This document shows, one piece after another, positions 34,290-43,392 of a DNA stretch of 64,000 bases. Position numbers and translations under genes: made by a program. Every line of letters starts with the position of its first letter. Position 1 is the first letter of the stretch. The notes beneath the pieces are model-generated. The model worked only from the letters and a program-made list of their open reading frames with translations. It was not told where the DNA came from and did no database searches. This DNA comes from Planctomycetota bacterium (lineage in GTDB: Bacteria; Planctomycetota; UBA1135; GCA-002686595): the NCBI GenBank assembly GCA_029259635.1, contig JAJDEU010000055.1, forward strand, positions 50,969 to 114,968. The letters are read 5' to 3'.

Positions 34290-35198
34290 CTATTCCCGAA
34301 TGACCGCGTCGACGAAGGCTTCTCTGTCGAATTCTTCGAGCAGCTCCATCGATTCGCCGGTGCCGATGTAGCGCACGGGCAGGTTGAGCGCGCGCTGAAT
34401 GGTGAACAGCGCGCCGCCGCGAGCGGTGCCGTCCAGCTTGGCCAGGATTAGTCCGTCGACGTTGACGGCGGCGGTGAACTCGCGCGCTTGCGTGATCGCG
34501 TTCTGACCGTTGGTCGAATCGAGCACCAGCCAGACGTGGTGCGGCGCTTCGGGGATCTGCTTCCGAATCGTGCGCTGGATCTTCTCCAGCTCGCCCATCA
34601 GATTCTTTTGGGTGTGCAGGCGTCCGGCCGTGTCGATGATGAGGACGTCGGCATCCTGGCGGAGCGTTGCGGTGACCGCGTCGAAGGCGACCGCGGCGGG
34701 ATCGGCGCCTTCCTGCTTGCGAATGATGGCCACCTCCGCTCGGTTGGCCCAGATCTCGAGCTGGTCGGCAGCGGCCGCCCGAAAGGTGTCGCAAGCGGCC
34801 AGCACGACCTTCTTGCCGGCCTGTTGATATCGGTGCGCCAGCTTCGCGATGCTGGTGGTCTTGCCCGAACCATTGACGCCAGCGATCAGGATGACGGTGG
34901 GGTGAGCGTTGAACTCGATCTCGCCACCGTTCGCGTCGATGCGCTCCAGCAAGAGCTCGCGCAACTTGCTGCGCACATCTTCTTCGCCGGTGATCTCGCC
35001 GCGCTTGTGCAGGCGTCCGAGCTCGGCGACAACCTCGCTCGAAACTTGACCGAGGTCCGCGGTGTAGAGCAGCTCCTCGAGCTCGCGCAAGAGCTCATCG
35101 TCGAGCGCGCGGCCACCGTGAAAGAGCCCCGAGATTCCGTCGGAGAGCGCCTGACGTGTTCGAGTCAGCCGTTCCTTGAGTTTGGAAAACAGCCCCAT
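34290..35198 (-). CDS. ftsY: Signal recognition particle receptor
   Basis: FtsY docks SRP-ribosome complexes at the SecYEG translocon using paired GTP hydrolysis. Start ATG 35198 (MGLFSKLKERLTRTR) gives a normal N domain; the upstream frame is shadow of nusB. The G domain shows G1 VNGSGKTTSIAKLA, 'CDTFRAAAADQL' (I-box), 'IIDTAGRLH', 'LAKLDGTARGGAL' and 'YIGTGE'. At 302 residues it is an NG-domain-only FtsY, lacking the acidic A domain of some proteobacteria. It follows nusB by 5 bases in the same operon. Confidence 0.96.
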   Translation of the reverse strand: MGLFSKLKERLTRTRQALSDGISGLFHGGRALDDELLRELEELLYTADLGQVSSEVVAELGRLHKRGEITGEEDVRSKLRELLLERIDANGGEIEFNAHPTVILIAGVNGSGKTTSIAKLAHRYQQAGKKVVLAACDTFRAAAADQLEIWANRAEVAIIRKQEGADPAAVAFDAVTATLRQDADVLIIDTAGRLHTQKNLMGELEKIQRTIRKQIPEAPHHVWLVLDSTNGQNAITQAREFTAAVNVDGLILAKLDGTARGGALFTIQRALNLPVRYIGTGESMELLEEFDREAFVDAVIRE

Positions 35199-35203
35199 GG
35201 ACT

Positions 35204-35665
35204 CTAGGCCTCGCTGCCGCTGTCCGGCGTCGTGAGCTCGGCCGGAGTGGCGACGGCGCCCTTCGGCTCGAGGTCCTTGACCTTGTCGAGGATGCCGTTG
35301 ATGAAGCCGCCGGAGTTTTTCGTGCTGTAGCGCTTGCCGAGCTCGATGGCTTCGTTGATCGACACCTTGGGCGGAATGTCGGTGCACCACAGGAGCTCGA
35401 ACGTGGCGAGCCGAAGCACGTTGCGGTCGATGACCGCCATGCGCTCGAGGTCCCAGTTCTGAGCGACGTCGCGAATGATCTGATCGATGCGGTCGCGGAA
35501 TTCTCGTGTGCCTTCGATGAGCTCGAGGGAAAACTCGGTGGTCGGTCGGTCGGGCTCTTCCGAGTGGACGAACTCGTCCGCAGGGCTGGCATCTTCTTCA
35601 CCGAGCAAATCGAGCTGGTAGAGATATTGGAGCGCGAGTTCGCGCGCGCGAGTTCTTTTCTTCAC
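35204..35665 (-). CDS. nusB: Transcription antitermination factor NusB
   Basis: NusB binds boxA RNA with NusE (S10) to form antitermination complexes, chiefly on rRNA operons. The 153-residue protein has the family N-terminus (KKRTRARELALQYLYQLDL), the middle 'NWDLERMAVIDRNVLRLATFELL' (W.l.Rm..idr.iLRla..El) and the signature 'IPPKVSINEAIELGKRYSTKNSGGFINGILDKV'. A Pro/Thr-rich tail follows. Its ATG overlaps the ribH stop by 4 bases, a common ribH-nusB arrangement. Confidence 0.96.
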   Translation of the reverse strand: MKKRTRARELALQYLYQLDLLGEEDASPADEFVHSEEPDRPTTEFSLELIEGTREFRDRIDQIIRDVAQNWDLERMAVIDRNVLRLATFELLWCTDIPPKVSINEAIELGKRYSTKNSGGFINGILDKVKDLEPKGAVATPAELTTPDSGSEA

Positions 35666-36177
35666 GACGACGGAGTGGGCTGGGAGTTTCGAATCTCGTC
35701 GGCGGCGAGAAGGACTTCAATAGCGGCGCGCGCGACTTCGCGACCCTTGTCGAGGGTGCCGCCCTGATCGGAGGGCTTTGCGCGCGCGATCGCTTGTTCG
35801 AGGGTGGAGCAGGTCAGGACTCCAAACAGGATGGGCTTTCGGTGCTGGAGGCCGAGCTGCATCAGCGCGTCGGCCGTCGCCTGCGAAATGTACCGGTCGT
35901 GATCCGTCTCGCCCTTGAGCACGAGTCCGAATCCGATGACCGCGTCGATGTCCTCTCGGCTGGCAAACTCCTGCGCCAAAAAGGGCAGCTCGAAGGCGCC
36001 CGGTGCAAAGACGATCTCCAGGTCGCTCTTGCGGACTCCGGCTTGCTCGAGGACCGCGCTCGCGGAGCTCAGCATCGAACCGGTGATGTCAAAGTGATAG
36101 CGCGAGACCACGACGCCGATGCGGGTGCCGCCTGGGAGCTTGGCGCTCGTGGAGCTGTTTTTCGGATCGACGGACAT
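35662..36177 (-). CDS. ribH: 6,7-dimethyl-8-ribityllumazine synthase
   Basis: RibH condenses the pyrimidine 5-amino-6-ribitylamino-uracil with 3,4-dihydroxybutanone phosphate, the penultimate step of riboflavin synthesis, usually as a 60-mer shell. Visible motifs are 'IGVVVSRYHFDITGSML', 'VFAPGAFELPFLAQ' (substrate loop), 'VIGFGLVLKGETDHDRYIS' and 'ILFGVLTCSTLEQAIARA'. The His in GETDHDRYI is the position of the proposed catalytic histidine. 171 residues, with a short disordered leader. First gene of the ribH-nusB-ftsY operon. The 164-base gap upstream of it shows no riboswitch-like fold by eye. Confidence 0.94.
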   Translation of the reverse strand: MSVDPKNSSTSAKLPGGTRIGVVVSRYHFDITGSMLSSASAVLEQAGVRKSDLEIVFAPGAFELPFLAQEFASREDIDAVIGFGLVLKGETDHDRYISQATADALMQLGLQHRKPILFGVLTCSTLEQAIARAKPSDQGGTLDKGREVARAAIEVLLAADEIRNSQPTPSS

Positions 36178-36341
36178 CGGGTTGGAAAGGAAGCGGGGCG
36201 CGAGAGAGTCACGGCTGGGCCGCGAAGAATGGGAGTCGGACGGAAATCTCGGGCGAGGAGTCTAGCGGGGATCGCCGTGGGTGTCTCGATTTTCGTCGTG
36301 ACTCACCCGACTGGCGAATGCTCTATCGGTCTGCGTGACGG

Positions 36342-39300
36342 CTAGACGGCGCTCTCGAGCTCGGGCTGGCGGGGGCGCGGGGCGCGCAGCCACCAGCGGA
36401 AGCGAGCGCGAGCCAGCACCGATAGGTCGTCGAGGAGCGTGTATGCCAGCGGGACGACCCAGAGCGTGAAGAAGGTCGAGATGACCAGTCCGCCGGCGAC
36501 GATAGTCGCCAGCGAACGATAGGGGATCGCGTTGGTGGCTGGCTCGGCGATCGCCATCGGCAGGAGTCCAAACACCGTGGTGAGAGCGGTCATCAGAATC
36601 GGGCGAACGCGCTGGCCGCAGCCGGTGACGACGGCCTCTTTTCGACTCATCCCGCTGTCGGTCAGGCGGTGGATTCGATCGATCAGGACGATGCCATTGT
36701 TCACCACAACTCCGGCGAGAATGATCATTCCGATCCAACCCATGAAGTCAATCTGGATGCCTGTGAGATAGATCGTCCACATGGCGCCTAGGATCGCGAA
36801 GGGAATCGTAAACAGCACCGAGAAGGGCAAGAGCACCGACTCGAACAGGATGCCCATCAGAAGAAAGACGAGCACCACGGCCAGGAGGAGGGCTTTCTGC
36901 ATCTGAATCGCCTCATCCTGTTGGCGCCGCCCGAGGTCGTTCTCGTCGCCGAGCGAATAACCGCGCGGCAAGTCGAGTTGTTCCGCAAGGGCCAGATTTC
37001 CCGCCAGGGTCGTGGCCATGACCTGGGTCGGGTCAACGATCTCCGCCGACAAGTTGAAGGTCGCTTGACCGTTCCTGCGGCGAATCGTTCGTTCGCCTTC
37101 CGTGACGCTCAAATCGGAGAACGAGGACAGCGGCACGCGGCCTTCTGGCGTAAAGACGCTCATGTCGCGCAGGGTTCCCACTCCCGCGATCTTCTCCTTG
37201 TCGAACTCGATGAGCAGCGGGATCTCGCGCCCCTCTTCGTGAAAGCGACTCAGTTGCCAGCCGCGCAAGGTGTACGAGATGGTGTTGATTGCCGTCTCGG
37301 AACTCACACCCATCGTCTGCGCCATGTCCCGGTCGATCTCGACTTGGAGCGTCTCCGGCGCGTTGTCGAGCGGTGAGCGAACTCCGGTGAGCCCCTTCAC
37401 GCCCTTGAGGATCTCAATGGCTTCGCGTCCATAGCTCTCGAGGATTTCAGAGTCCGGACCGCGCAAGGAGAAGTACGCGACGTTCTTACTCTTTCGCCCA
37501 TCTTCGTCGTCGTTGTAGAAGTTGATGCTGGCGCCCGGCCGCACCGGAATTTCCGCCTTGAGCTCCGACCGAATCTTCACGAGGTCATCGGGTTTTAGTG
37601 GCCGCTCCCAATACATCTCGACTCTGCCGCCGCGGTCATCAAAGCGACTCTCCCAGTGCTCGTACTCGTAGCGCTCTCGCCGTTCTTCGATGAAGTCTTC
37701 GTAGACGGCCATCTCATCCGAGGCTTCGGCGAGGCGATAGTCGGCTTCGAATCGCACACGAAAGGTCACCGAGCTCGTGTCCTCTTCTTCGAGGAAAGCC
37801 GCGAATTCGCTGAGCGATATCGGGATAAAGATCGTGAAGAAGCAGACGACAGAAAAGAACGAGCCGAGGAGGCGATGATTCAGGGTCCAGGTCACCAGAG
37901 CCCGGTTCAGGTTCGTGACCATTTCGATGACGGAGTCGCCTTCGGGAACGAACTGGCTCGGCGAGATCGGCGAGCTGTACTCCCGCTTTTGGAAGCGCGG
38001 AAGAACGAACAGAATGTACACCGAGCTGATCGCGGCGAAGAAGATGAGCACGCCTGGAATCGCGGTCACCGCCGTTCCCCATTGCTCGGCGTTCAGATCG
38101 CGCGCCAGCTCGAGCGCCGGTGCGCTCGACGCCGAGACTTTGAGGGCGATGGCGATCGGAACCGCGGCGACCGCGATGCGCAGCGGCCACCACTTGACGC
38201 ACAAGAGGACTGCGCGGTTGAGGCGATAGAGCACCCAGACGATTCCGAAGATGACGGCACGAATGCCGGCAACGATGTGCGCGACAAACCGAGCGGGGAT
38301 TCGGAACAGGCGGGTAAAGAATCCTTCGAATCTGGGCTTGGAGCTCTCGCCGCTTCCGAGAATTCGGCCGGCAATGACCGGCAGGAAGACCAGTGCGATG
38401 AGCAGACTGAAGATCAGCGAGACGCACAGGGGCTGTCCCAAGCTGATAAACACAATGCTGAGGAGGGGGTGGTCGCTGATGAACATCATCGGCAGGAACA
38501 CCACAACGGTCGTCATCGTAGCGAGCGTGACGGCCAACGCGATTTCGCGAGCGCCGTTTCGCGCGGCGCGCACGCCGTCCATGCCCTTGTCGTGAAAACG
38601 AGTGATGTTCTCCACGACGACGACCGAGTTGTCGACCAGCATGCCGATAGCGAGCGTGACACCGGCCATGGTCAGAATATTGAAGGAGCCGCCTTGGAAA
38701 TACTCGAACGTGATGGCCATCAACGCCGAAACGGGGATCGAGAGGGCGATGCAGAGCGTCATGCGAACGCGTCGCAGGAACACGAACAGAACCGCCATCG
38801 CGAGCAGCCCGCCCCAGGCGGCCGTCTCCTGGAGTTGGTCCAGCGAGGTCTCCACCATGTCTCCCGGCACAAAGAAGACCACGAAACCGAGCTCTTCATT
38901 GATGCGCGGATCTTCCTTCAGCTCCTCGATGGTCTGTTTGAAGTTTCGGCTCGCCTCGACAATGTTGACCTGGCTGTCCTTGCTCGCGAGCGCGAAGTAG
39001 GAGTACTGCCCGTCAATTTTAGAGATGCTGTTGCGCAGGCTCTTGACCTTCTCGACGCGGCCGACATCGGAGATCCGCAGGCCATTGCCGATCGGGTAGT
39101 TCTCGATGTCCTCGGTGGAGGTGAAGCGCATGTCGCTGCGCAACAAGATTCGCTTGCCGCCGTCGGGCACATCTCCCAATGGCTCGGTGAAGTTGTCGCT
39201 CGAGAGTCGTCCGATCAACGCGCCGATGTCGAGCCCGGCCGCGAAGACCTGATCCTCGTCCAAGAGGATTCGGATCGAATCCGCTCCGCCGCCCCAGACC

Positions 39301-39851
39301 TCAAGATTGGCGACGCCACGTGTGGCTTCGAGGCGTGGCTTCACGATTCGGTCGATCAGGAAATCTGTGCGCTCGCCATCGCCGCGGTGGAGTAGGCCGA
39401 ACATCGCCAGCGGCATCTGGCTCGCGTCCTCCGACCACATACTGATCTCTCCGACATTGGTCGGGAGCAGGGGGCGCGCGCGCTCCACGCGATCGCGAAC
39501 CTCGGCTTTGGCGACATCGAGGTTGAGCTCATCGTTGAACTCGATCCGGAAGTAGACGCTGCTCTCGTTGGAACGGCTGTAGACCTCGGTGATCCCGCTG
39601 AGCGTACGCAGCTGTTCCTCGATGACCCGCGCGACTTTCTCTTCGTTCTCCCGCGAGCTGGAGTCGGGGGCGGAGACCCACATGTTCAGCTGCGGTTGAG
39701 ACCAGCCGCCGGGAAACATTTCGAGCGGAATCTCGCGGTACGTGATGACACCGATCACGAGCATCGTGATGAAGAGCACGAAGGTCGCCACGGGGCGATT
39801 CACGGAGTTCCCGAAGAAGCCGCCCCTCTGATCCTGATCGATTCTCTTCAT
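36342..39851 (-). CDS. RND efflux pump subunit, HAE-type (first of pair by position)
   Basis: A 1169-residue inner-membrane proton-driven pump of the AcrB family. N-terminal 'FFGNSVNRPVATFVLFITMLVIG', the porter loop with 'LNMWVSAPDSSSRENEEKVARVIEEQLRTLSGI', TM4 with 'GMLVDNSVVVVENITRFHDKG' (Asp kept, second Asp of AcrB replaced by Asn) and 'GVVVNNGIVLIDRIHRL' in TM10 are recognised. Between TM6 and TM7 there is an enlarged region (about residues 510-640) with two or three extra hydrophobic stretches, making it about 120 residues longer than AcrB. It is 10 bases downstream of the second pump gene and shares its adaptor. Substrate not predictable. Confidence 0.88.
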   Translation of the reverse strand: MKRIDQDQRGGFFGNSVNRPVATFVLFITMLVIGVITYREIPLEMFPGGWSQPQLNMWVSAPDSSSRENEEKVARVIEEQLRTLSGITEVYSRSNESSVYFRIEFNDELNLDVAKAEVRDRVERARPLLPTNVGEISMWSEDASQMPLAMFGLLHRGDGERTDFLIDRIVKPRLEATRGVANLEVWGGGADSIRILLDEDQVFAAGLDIGALIGRLSSDNFTEPLGDVPDGGKRILLRSDMRFTSTEDIENYPIGNGLRISDVGRVEKVKSLRNSISKIDGQYSYFALASKDSQVNIVEASRNFKQTIEELKEDPRINEELGFVVFFVPGDMVETSLDQLQETAAWGGLLAMAVLFVFLRRVRMTLCIALSIPVSALMAITFEYFQGGSFNILTMAGVTLAIGMLVDNSVVVVENITRFHDKGMDGVRAARNGAREIALAVTLATMTTVVVFLPMMFISDHPLLSIVFISLGQPLCVSLIFSLLIALVFLPVIAGRILGSGESSKPRFEGFFTRLFRIPARFVAHIVAGIRAVIFGIVWVLYRLNRAVLLCVKWWPLRIAVAAVPIAIALKVSASSAPALELARDLNAEQWGTAVTAIPGVLIFFAAISSVYILFVLPRFQKREYSSPISPSQFVPEGDSVIEMVTNLNRALVTWTLNHRLLGSFFSVVCFFTIFIPISLSEFAAFLEEEDTSSVTFRVRFEADYRLAEASDEMAVYEDFIEERRERYEYEHWESRFDDRGGRVEMYWERPLKPDDLVKIRSELKAEIPVRPGASINFYNDDEDGRKSKNVAYFSLRGPDSEILESYGREAIEILKGVKGLTGVRSPLDNAPETLQVEIDRDMAQTMGVSSETAINTISYTLRGWQLSRFHEEGREIPLLIEFDKEKIAGVGTLRDMSVFTPEGRVPLSSFSDLSVTEGERTIRRRNGQATFNLSAEIVDPTQVMATTLAGNLALAEQLDLPRGYSLGDENDLGRRQQDEAIQMQKALLLAVVLVFLLMGILFESVLLPFSVLFTIPFAILGAMWTIYLTGIQIDFMGWIGMIILAGVVVNNGIVLIDRIHRLTDSGMSRKEAVVTGCGQRVRPILMTALTTVFGLLPMAIAEPATNAIPYRSLATIVAGGLVISTFFTLWVVPLAYTLLDDLSVLARARFRWWLRAPRPRQPELESAV

Positions 39852-39861
39852 GTCAGAGGTC

Positions 39862-42800
39862 TCAGTCTTGGGGGGCTAGGCGGGAACGACGATCGTTCTT
39901 GGCGAGCAGCGCGTAGACGCTGGGGATGACCACTAACGTGAGCATGGTGGAAGCGACGAGGCCGGCGATGACGGTGATGGCCATCGGTGCTCGCAGCTCG
40001 GCTCCTTCGCCAGAGCCGAGCTCGCCGATCAGAGGCACACCGGCGAGCCAGCCGGTGAGTGGCAAGAGCCCGAGTGCCGTTGTCGCCGTGGTCATCAGAA
40101 TGGGGCGAAGTCGTGCGCGGCCGGCCTCGAGCACGGCTTCCCTCAGCGCAATTCCCTGCTCGCGTTTTTGATTGATGCGATCGACGAGAACGATGGCGTT
40201 GTTCACGACAATTCCGGCCAGCATGATCAACCCAATGAACACGACCACCGAGAGTGAGACGTTGAGCTGGTCGAGCGTGAAGACGACACCGACGCCCGCG
40301 AGTGGAACCGTGAGCAGAATGATGAAGGGTTGCACCAGGGACTCGAACTGGCTCGCCATCACGACGTAGACCAAGAACACGGCCAGGATGAGAGCGAACT
40401 GCATGCTCTTCTGCGCCTCTTCCATCTCGCGCTTTTGGCCGCCCTGCTCGACGATGACTTCGTCGGGAGTTTCTAGACTGGCGAGCGAGCTTCGAATCTG
40501 ATCATTCACACCGCTCAGGTCGAAACCGGTGCGCTCGGCCGTGATCAAGATACCGCGCGTGTTCCCGATGCGGCGGATCTCGGCGGGTCCCTGGACCGTG
40601 CGAACCTCGGCGACGGAACGCAGAGGAACGGGCGTATCTGAGTTCGGGTTGACGGTCAGGTTGAGGACCGACTCGAGGCTCGAGAGTATGAGCTCGTCGC
40701 CGATGACCCGAACGTCGACGCGCTCATTGCCTTGGTTGAACCGCGTACCGACGGAACCGAGGACTTGGTCGCGCACGAGGTTGGAGACGGCGACGAGGTC
40801 GAGTCCATACTCGAGAGTCTTGTCGCGGTCGAAAGTGATGAGCGCTTCGGGGTGCCCGGGACGGACGGAAGACTTGAGGTCCGTGAGGGAATCGAGCTTC
40901 GAGAGCCGGGTGAAGACCTCTTCCGAGACGGCCTCAAGAACCTCAAGGTCGTAGCCCTTGACCTCGACCGCAACGGGGGATTCCAGCGCGAAGGGGGTCG
41001 GACGGCGAATCTCGATCGAGTGAACGGCGGGGTGGCGCGCGATGATTCGGCGCACGTTGGTCGCCAGCTCTTCTTCGCGTTCGGAGTCGCCCCACTCGGG
41101 TTTGAGCCGCACCGCGAGCCGCGCCGTGTGCGAACCCTCGATGTCGCGCGAGAGACTCTCGGGTTCGATGCCGGTGGTGAGCGCGGTCGTCTCGACACCT
41201 TCGAGTGCTTGAATCTCACGATCGAGCTCGCGCATCGCGCGGTCGGTGAACTCGAGCGGTGAGCCGATCTCCATCGCGACGTGCGCGGTGAACTCGCCCT
41301 GATGAATCTCGGGCAGGAGCTCGATTCCCAAACTGGCCACGCGTCCCAGAGCGGCCCAAAAGAGGAGCCCCGCGACGGCGATGATCAGGATCGGCTGACG
41401 AACGGCGCCTTTGAGGCAGCCGACGTAGAACGCTTCGAGGCCAACCCAGAGGCCGTCGAATGCGCGAGAGAAAGGGCGCAGACAGACTGCCGAGATCTTG
41501 TAGATCGCGCCAAGGACGAGGGCGGAGATGCGAACGATTAGGCCGAGAACAAATGCGAACGAGCGAAAGGCGAGTTCAAGAGCCTTCGGAATGATCTCGA
41601 CGGGCTTCCAATCGAAAATCTCTGCAACGGTGCCGACAAAGTTGGAAGGGAAGCTCTTGAAGTTCCATTCGAACTCTTTGTTGAAGGGGGTCGGTCGGCG
41701 CGCCGGGTCGGCGTCGTCGGAAGATCCGGCGAGCCAGCCTCGCGAGGCGAGCATCGGAATGAACAGGATGGCGACGACTAGGGAAACGAGCAGCGAAGTG
41801 ACGACGGTCAGGGCTTGGTCGCCGAAGATCTGACCCGCGATTCCCGTGACAAAAACGATCGGCGCGAATACGGCGATCGTGGTGAGCGTCGAGGCGATGA
41901 CCGCGCCGGCTACCTCCCGGGCGCCACGCGTGGCAGCCTCTTTGATGTTGTCGCCTTCATCGCGACATCGCGAGATCGATTCCAGCACGACGATGGCATT
42001 GTCCACGAGCATGCCGACACCGATGGCGAGCCCGCCGAGCGACATGATGTTGAGACTGACGCCGAACATGTACATCGGCGCGAAGGTGACAATGACCGAG
42101 ATCGGAATCGCGAGTCCAATGATGAAGGTCGCGGAGAGCCGTCTCAGGAAAACCCAGATCACGAGGACGGCGAAGAGCGAGCCCATCACCGCCGCATTCT
42201 TCACATCGTCGATCGCGCTGCTGATAAAGGTGGACTGATCGGAGAGAAGCTCGAAGGTCAGGTTCTTGCGGTGACGGAAGGCGAGGAAGTCCGAATTGCT
42301 GCGCTCTTCAAGATTCGGCCCGGCGCCACCTTCGGTTTCCCGCTCTTGAATTTCCTTCGCGGTCGCCTGCTGCTCCGGCCTTCCGAAGATGTTGTCCTTG
42401 ACGGTCGAGGCGAGCTGGACAATGTTCGCGCCGGCCTCGCGATAGATGGCGAACTCGACCATCTCCGAGCCGCCGAGACGACTGATGACCTCGCGCTTCT
42501 TATGGGTGCGCTCGACAACGGCGACATCGCGTACGCGGATGGAAGCGTCACCGCGTTTGATGATCGAGAGGTCCGCGATCTCGTCCGTGTCGCGGAATTC
42601 GTTCAGGGTTCGAACCAGGTATTCGGTCGAGCCCTCAAGGAGCGAACCGCCCGAAGCGTTGATGTTCTCCTGGGCGAGACGGGTCGCGAGGACGCTCGGA
42701 TCGATCTTGCGTGCGGCGAGCGCGAATGGATCGACGCGAACACGAATCTCTTCCTCGAGCCCACCGCGAACCTGAACTGCGGCTACTCCGGGAAGCGCTT

Positions 42801-43392
42801 CCAACTCGCGCTTGATCCGGTTCTCCGCGATCCAGCGGACCCCGATGAGATCGGCTTCGTTCGTCGTCTTTGTGACCGAGGTTAGCCCGATGCGGAGAAT
42901 CGGATCGAGGTTGGGGTCGTAGCGCAGGATGAGCGGCCGATCGACGCCGCGCGGAAGGAAGACACCGTCGAGCTTCTCGCGTACATCCTGTACGGCGAAA
43001 GTCATCTCGGTTTCCCAGTTGAAGTCGAGCAACACGTCGGAAGTTCCGGCGCGGCTGATCGAACTCGAACGGACGAGACCGGGCAGCGTGCTCAGCGCTT
43101 CCTGAATGCGCTCGCTCACCCGTTCCTCGATGTCTTCGGGCGCCGCGCCTTCCCAGGTCGTTCGAACGGTCAGGGTCGGGTAGCTAATCTCCGGAAGGAG
43201 GTCGACGTGCAGCTTGGAGAAGCTGACCGCACCGAAGACGGCGAGCGCGATCACGAACATCGTGATCGCGATGGGGCGTTCCGTAACGAAGGAGAGCTTG
43301 CGCTTGATCTCCGAGCTCGTGCTTGTTGTTTCCACGCTGCGCTTACTCGGATTCGGTCGAGGTGTCGTCACTGGACTCGTCACCCGACTCAT
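39862..43392 (-). CDS. RND efflux pump subunit, HAE-type (second pump)
   Basis: The 1176-residue protein opens with 'LSFVTERPIAITMFVIALAVFG' (first helix) and 'VDLLPEISYPTLTVRTTWEGAAPEDIEERV', classic RND sequence. TM4 has 'GMLVDNAIVVLESISRCRDEG'; TM10 has 'GIVVNNAIVLVDRINQKREQG'. As in the neighbouring pump, the TM6-TM7 connection is enlarged (about residues 555-690) with added hydrophobic helices ('SFAFVLGLIVRISALVLGAIY'). The chosen ATG overlaps the adaptor gene by 50 bases; GTG 43335, just past the adaptor stop, is an alternative start. The two pumps are only distantly similar to each other, so they may form a heteromeric transporter as some tandem RND pairs do. Confidence 0.88.
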   Translation of the reverse strand: MSRVTSPVTTPRPNPSKRSVETTSTSSEIKRKLSFVTERPIAITMFVIALAVFGAVSFSKLHVDLLPEISYPTLTVRTTWEGAAPEDIEERVSERIQEALSTLPGLVRSSSISRAGTSDVLLDFNWETEMTFAVQDVREKLDGVFLPRGVDRPLILRYDPNLDPILRIGLTSVTKTTNEADLIGVRWIAENRIKRELEALPGVAAVQVRGGLEEEIRVRVDPFALAARKIDPSVLATRLAQENINASGGSLLEGSTEYLVRTLNEFRDTDEIADLSIIKRGDASIRVRDVAVVERTHKKREVISRLGGSEMVEFAIYREAGANIVQLASTVKDNIFGRPEQQATAKEIQERETEGGAGPNLEERSNSDFLAFRHRKNLTFELLSDQSTFISSAIDDVKNAAVMGSLFAVLVIWVFLRRLSATFIIGLAIPISVIVTFAPMYMFGVSLNIMSLGGLAIGVGMLVDNAIVVLESISRCRDEGDNIKEAATRGAREVAGAVIASTLTTIAVFAPIVFVTGIAGQIFGDQALTVVTSLLVSLVVAILFIPMLASRGWLAGSSDDADPARRPTPFNKEFEWNFKSFPSNFVGTVAEIFDWKPVEIIPKALELAFRSFAFVLGLIVRISALVLGAIYKISAVCLRPFSRAFDGLWVGLEAFYVGCLKGAVRQPILIIAVAGLLFWAALGRVASLGIELLPEIHQGEFTAHVAMEIGSPLEFTDRAMRELDREIQALEGVETTALTTGIEPESLSRDIEGSHTARLAVRLKPEWGDSEREEELATNVRRIIARHPAVHSIEIRRPTPFALESPVAVEVKGYDLEVLEAVSEEVFTRLSKLDSLTDLKSSVRPGHPEALITFDRDKTLEYGLDLVAVSNLVRDQVLGSVGTRFNQGNERVDVRVIGDELILSSLESVLNLTVNPNSDTPVPLRSVAEVRTVQGPAEIRRIGNTRGILITAERTGFDLSGVNDQIRSSLASLETPDEVIVEQGGQKREMEEAQKSMQFALILAVFLVYVVMASQFESLVQPFIILLTVPLAGVGVVFTLDQLNVSLSVVVFIGLIMLAGIVVNNAIVLVDRINQKREQGIALREAVLEAGRARLRPILMTTATTALGLLPLTGWLAGVPLIGELGSGEGAELRAPMAITVIAGLVASTMLTLVVIPSVYALLAKNDRRSRLAPQD

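Noticed and set aside
37656..39395. 579-codon plus-strand frame
   Set aside because: It is antisense to the RND pump gene; its Asp/Glu/Arg/His-rich composition is a codon-mirror artefact.
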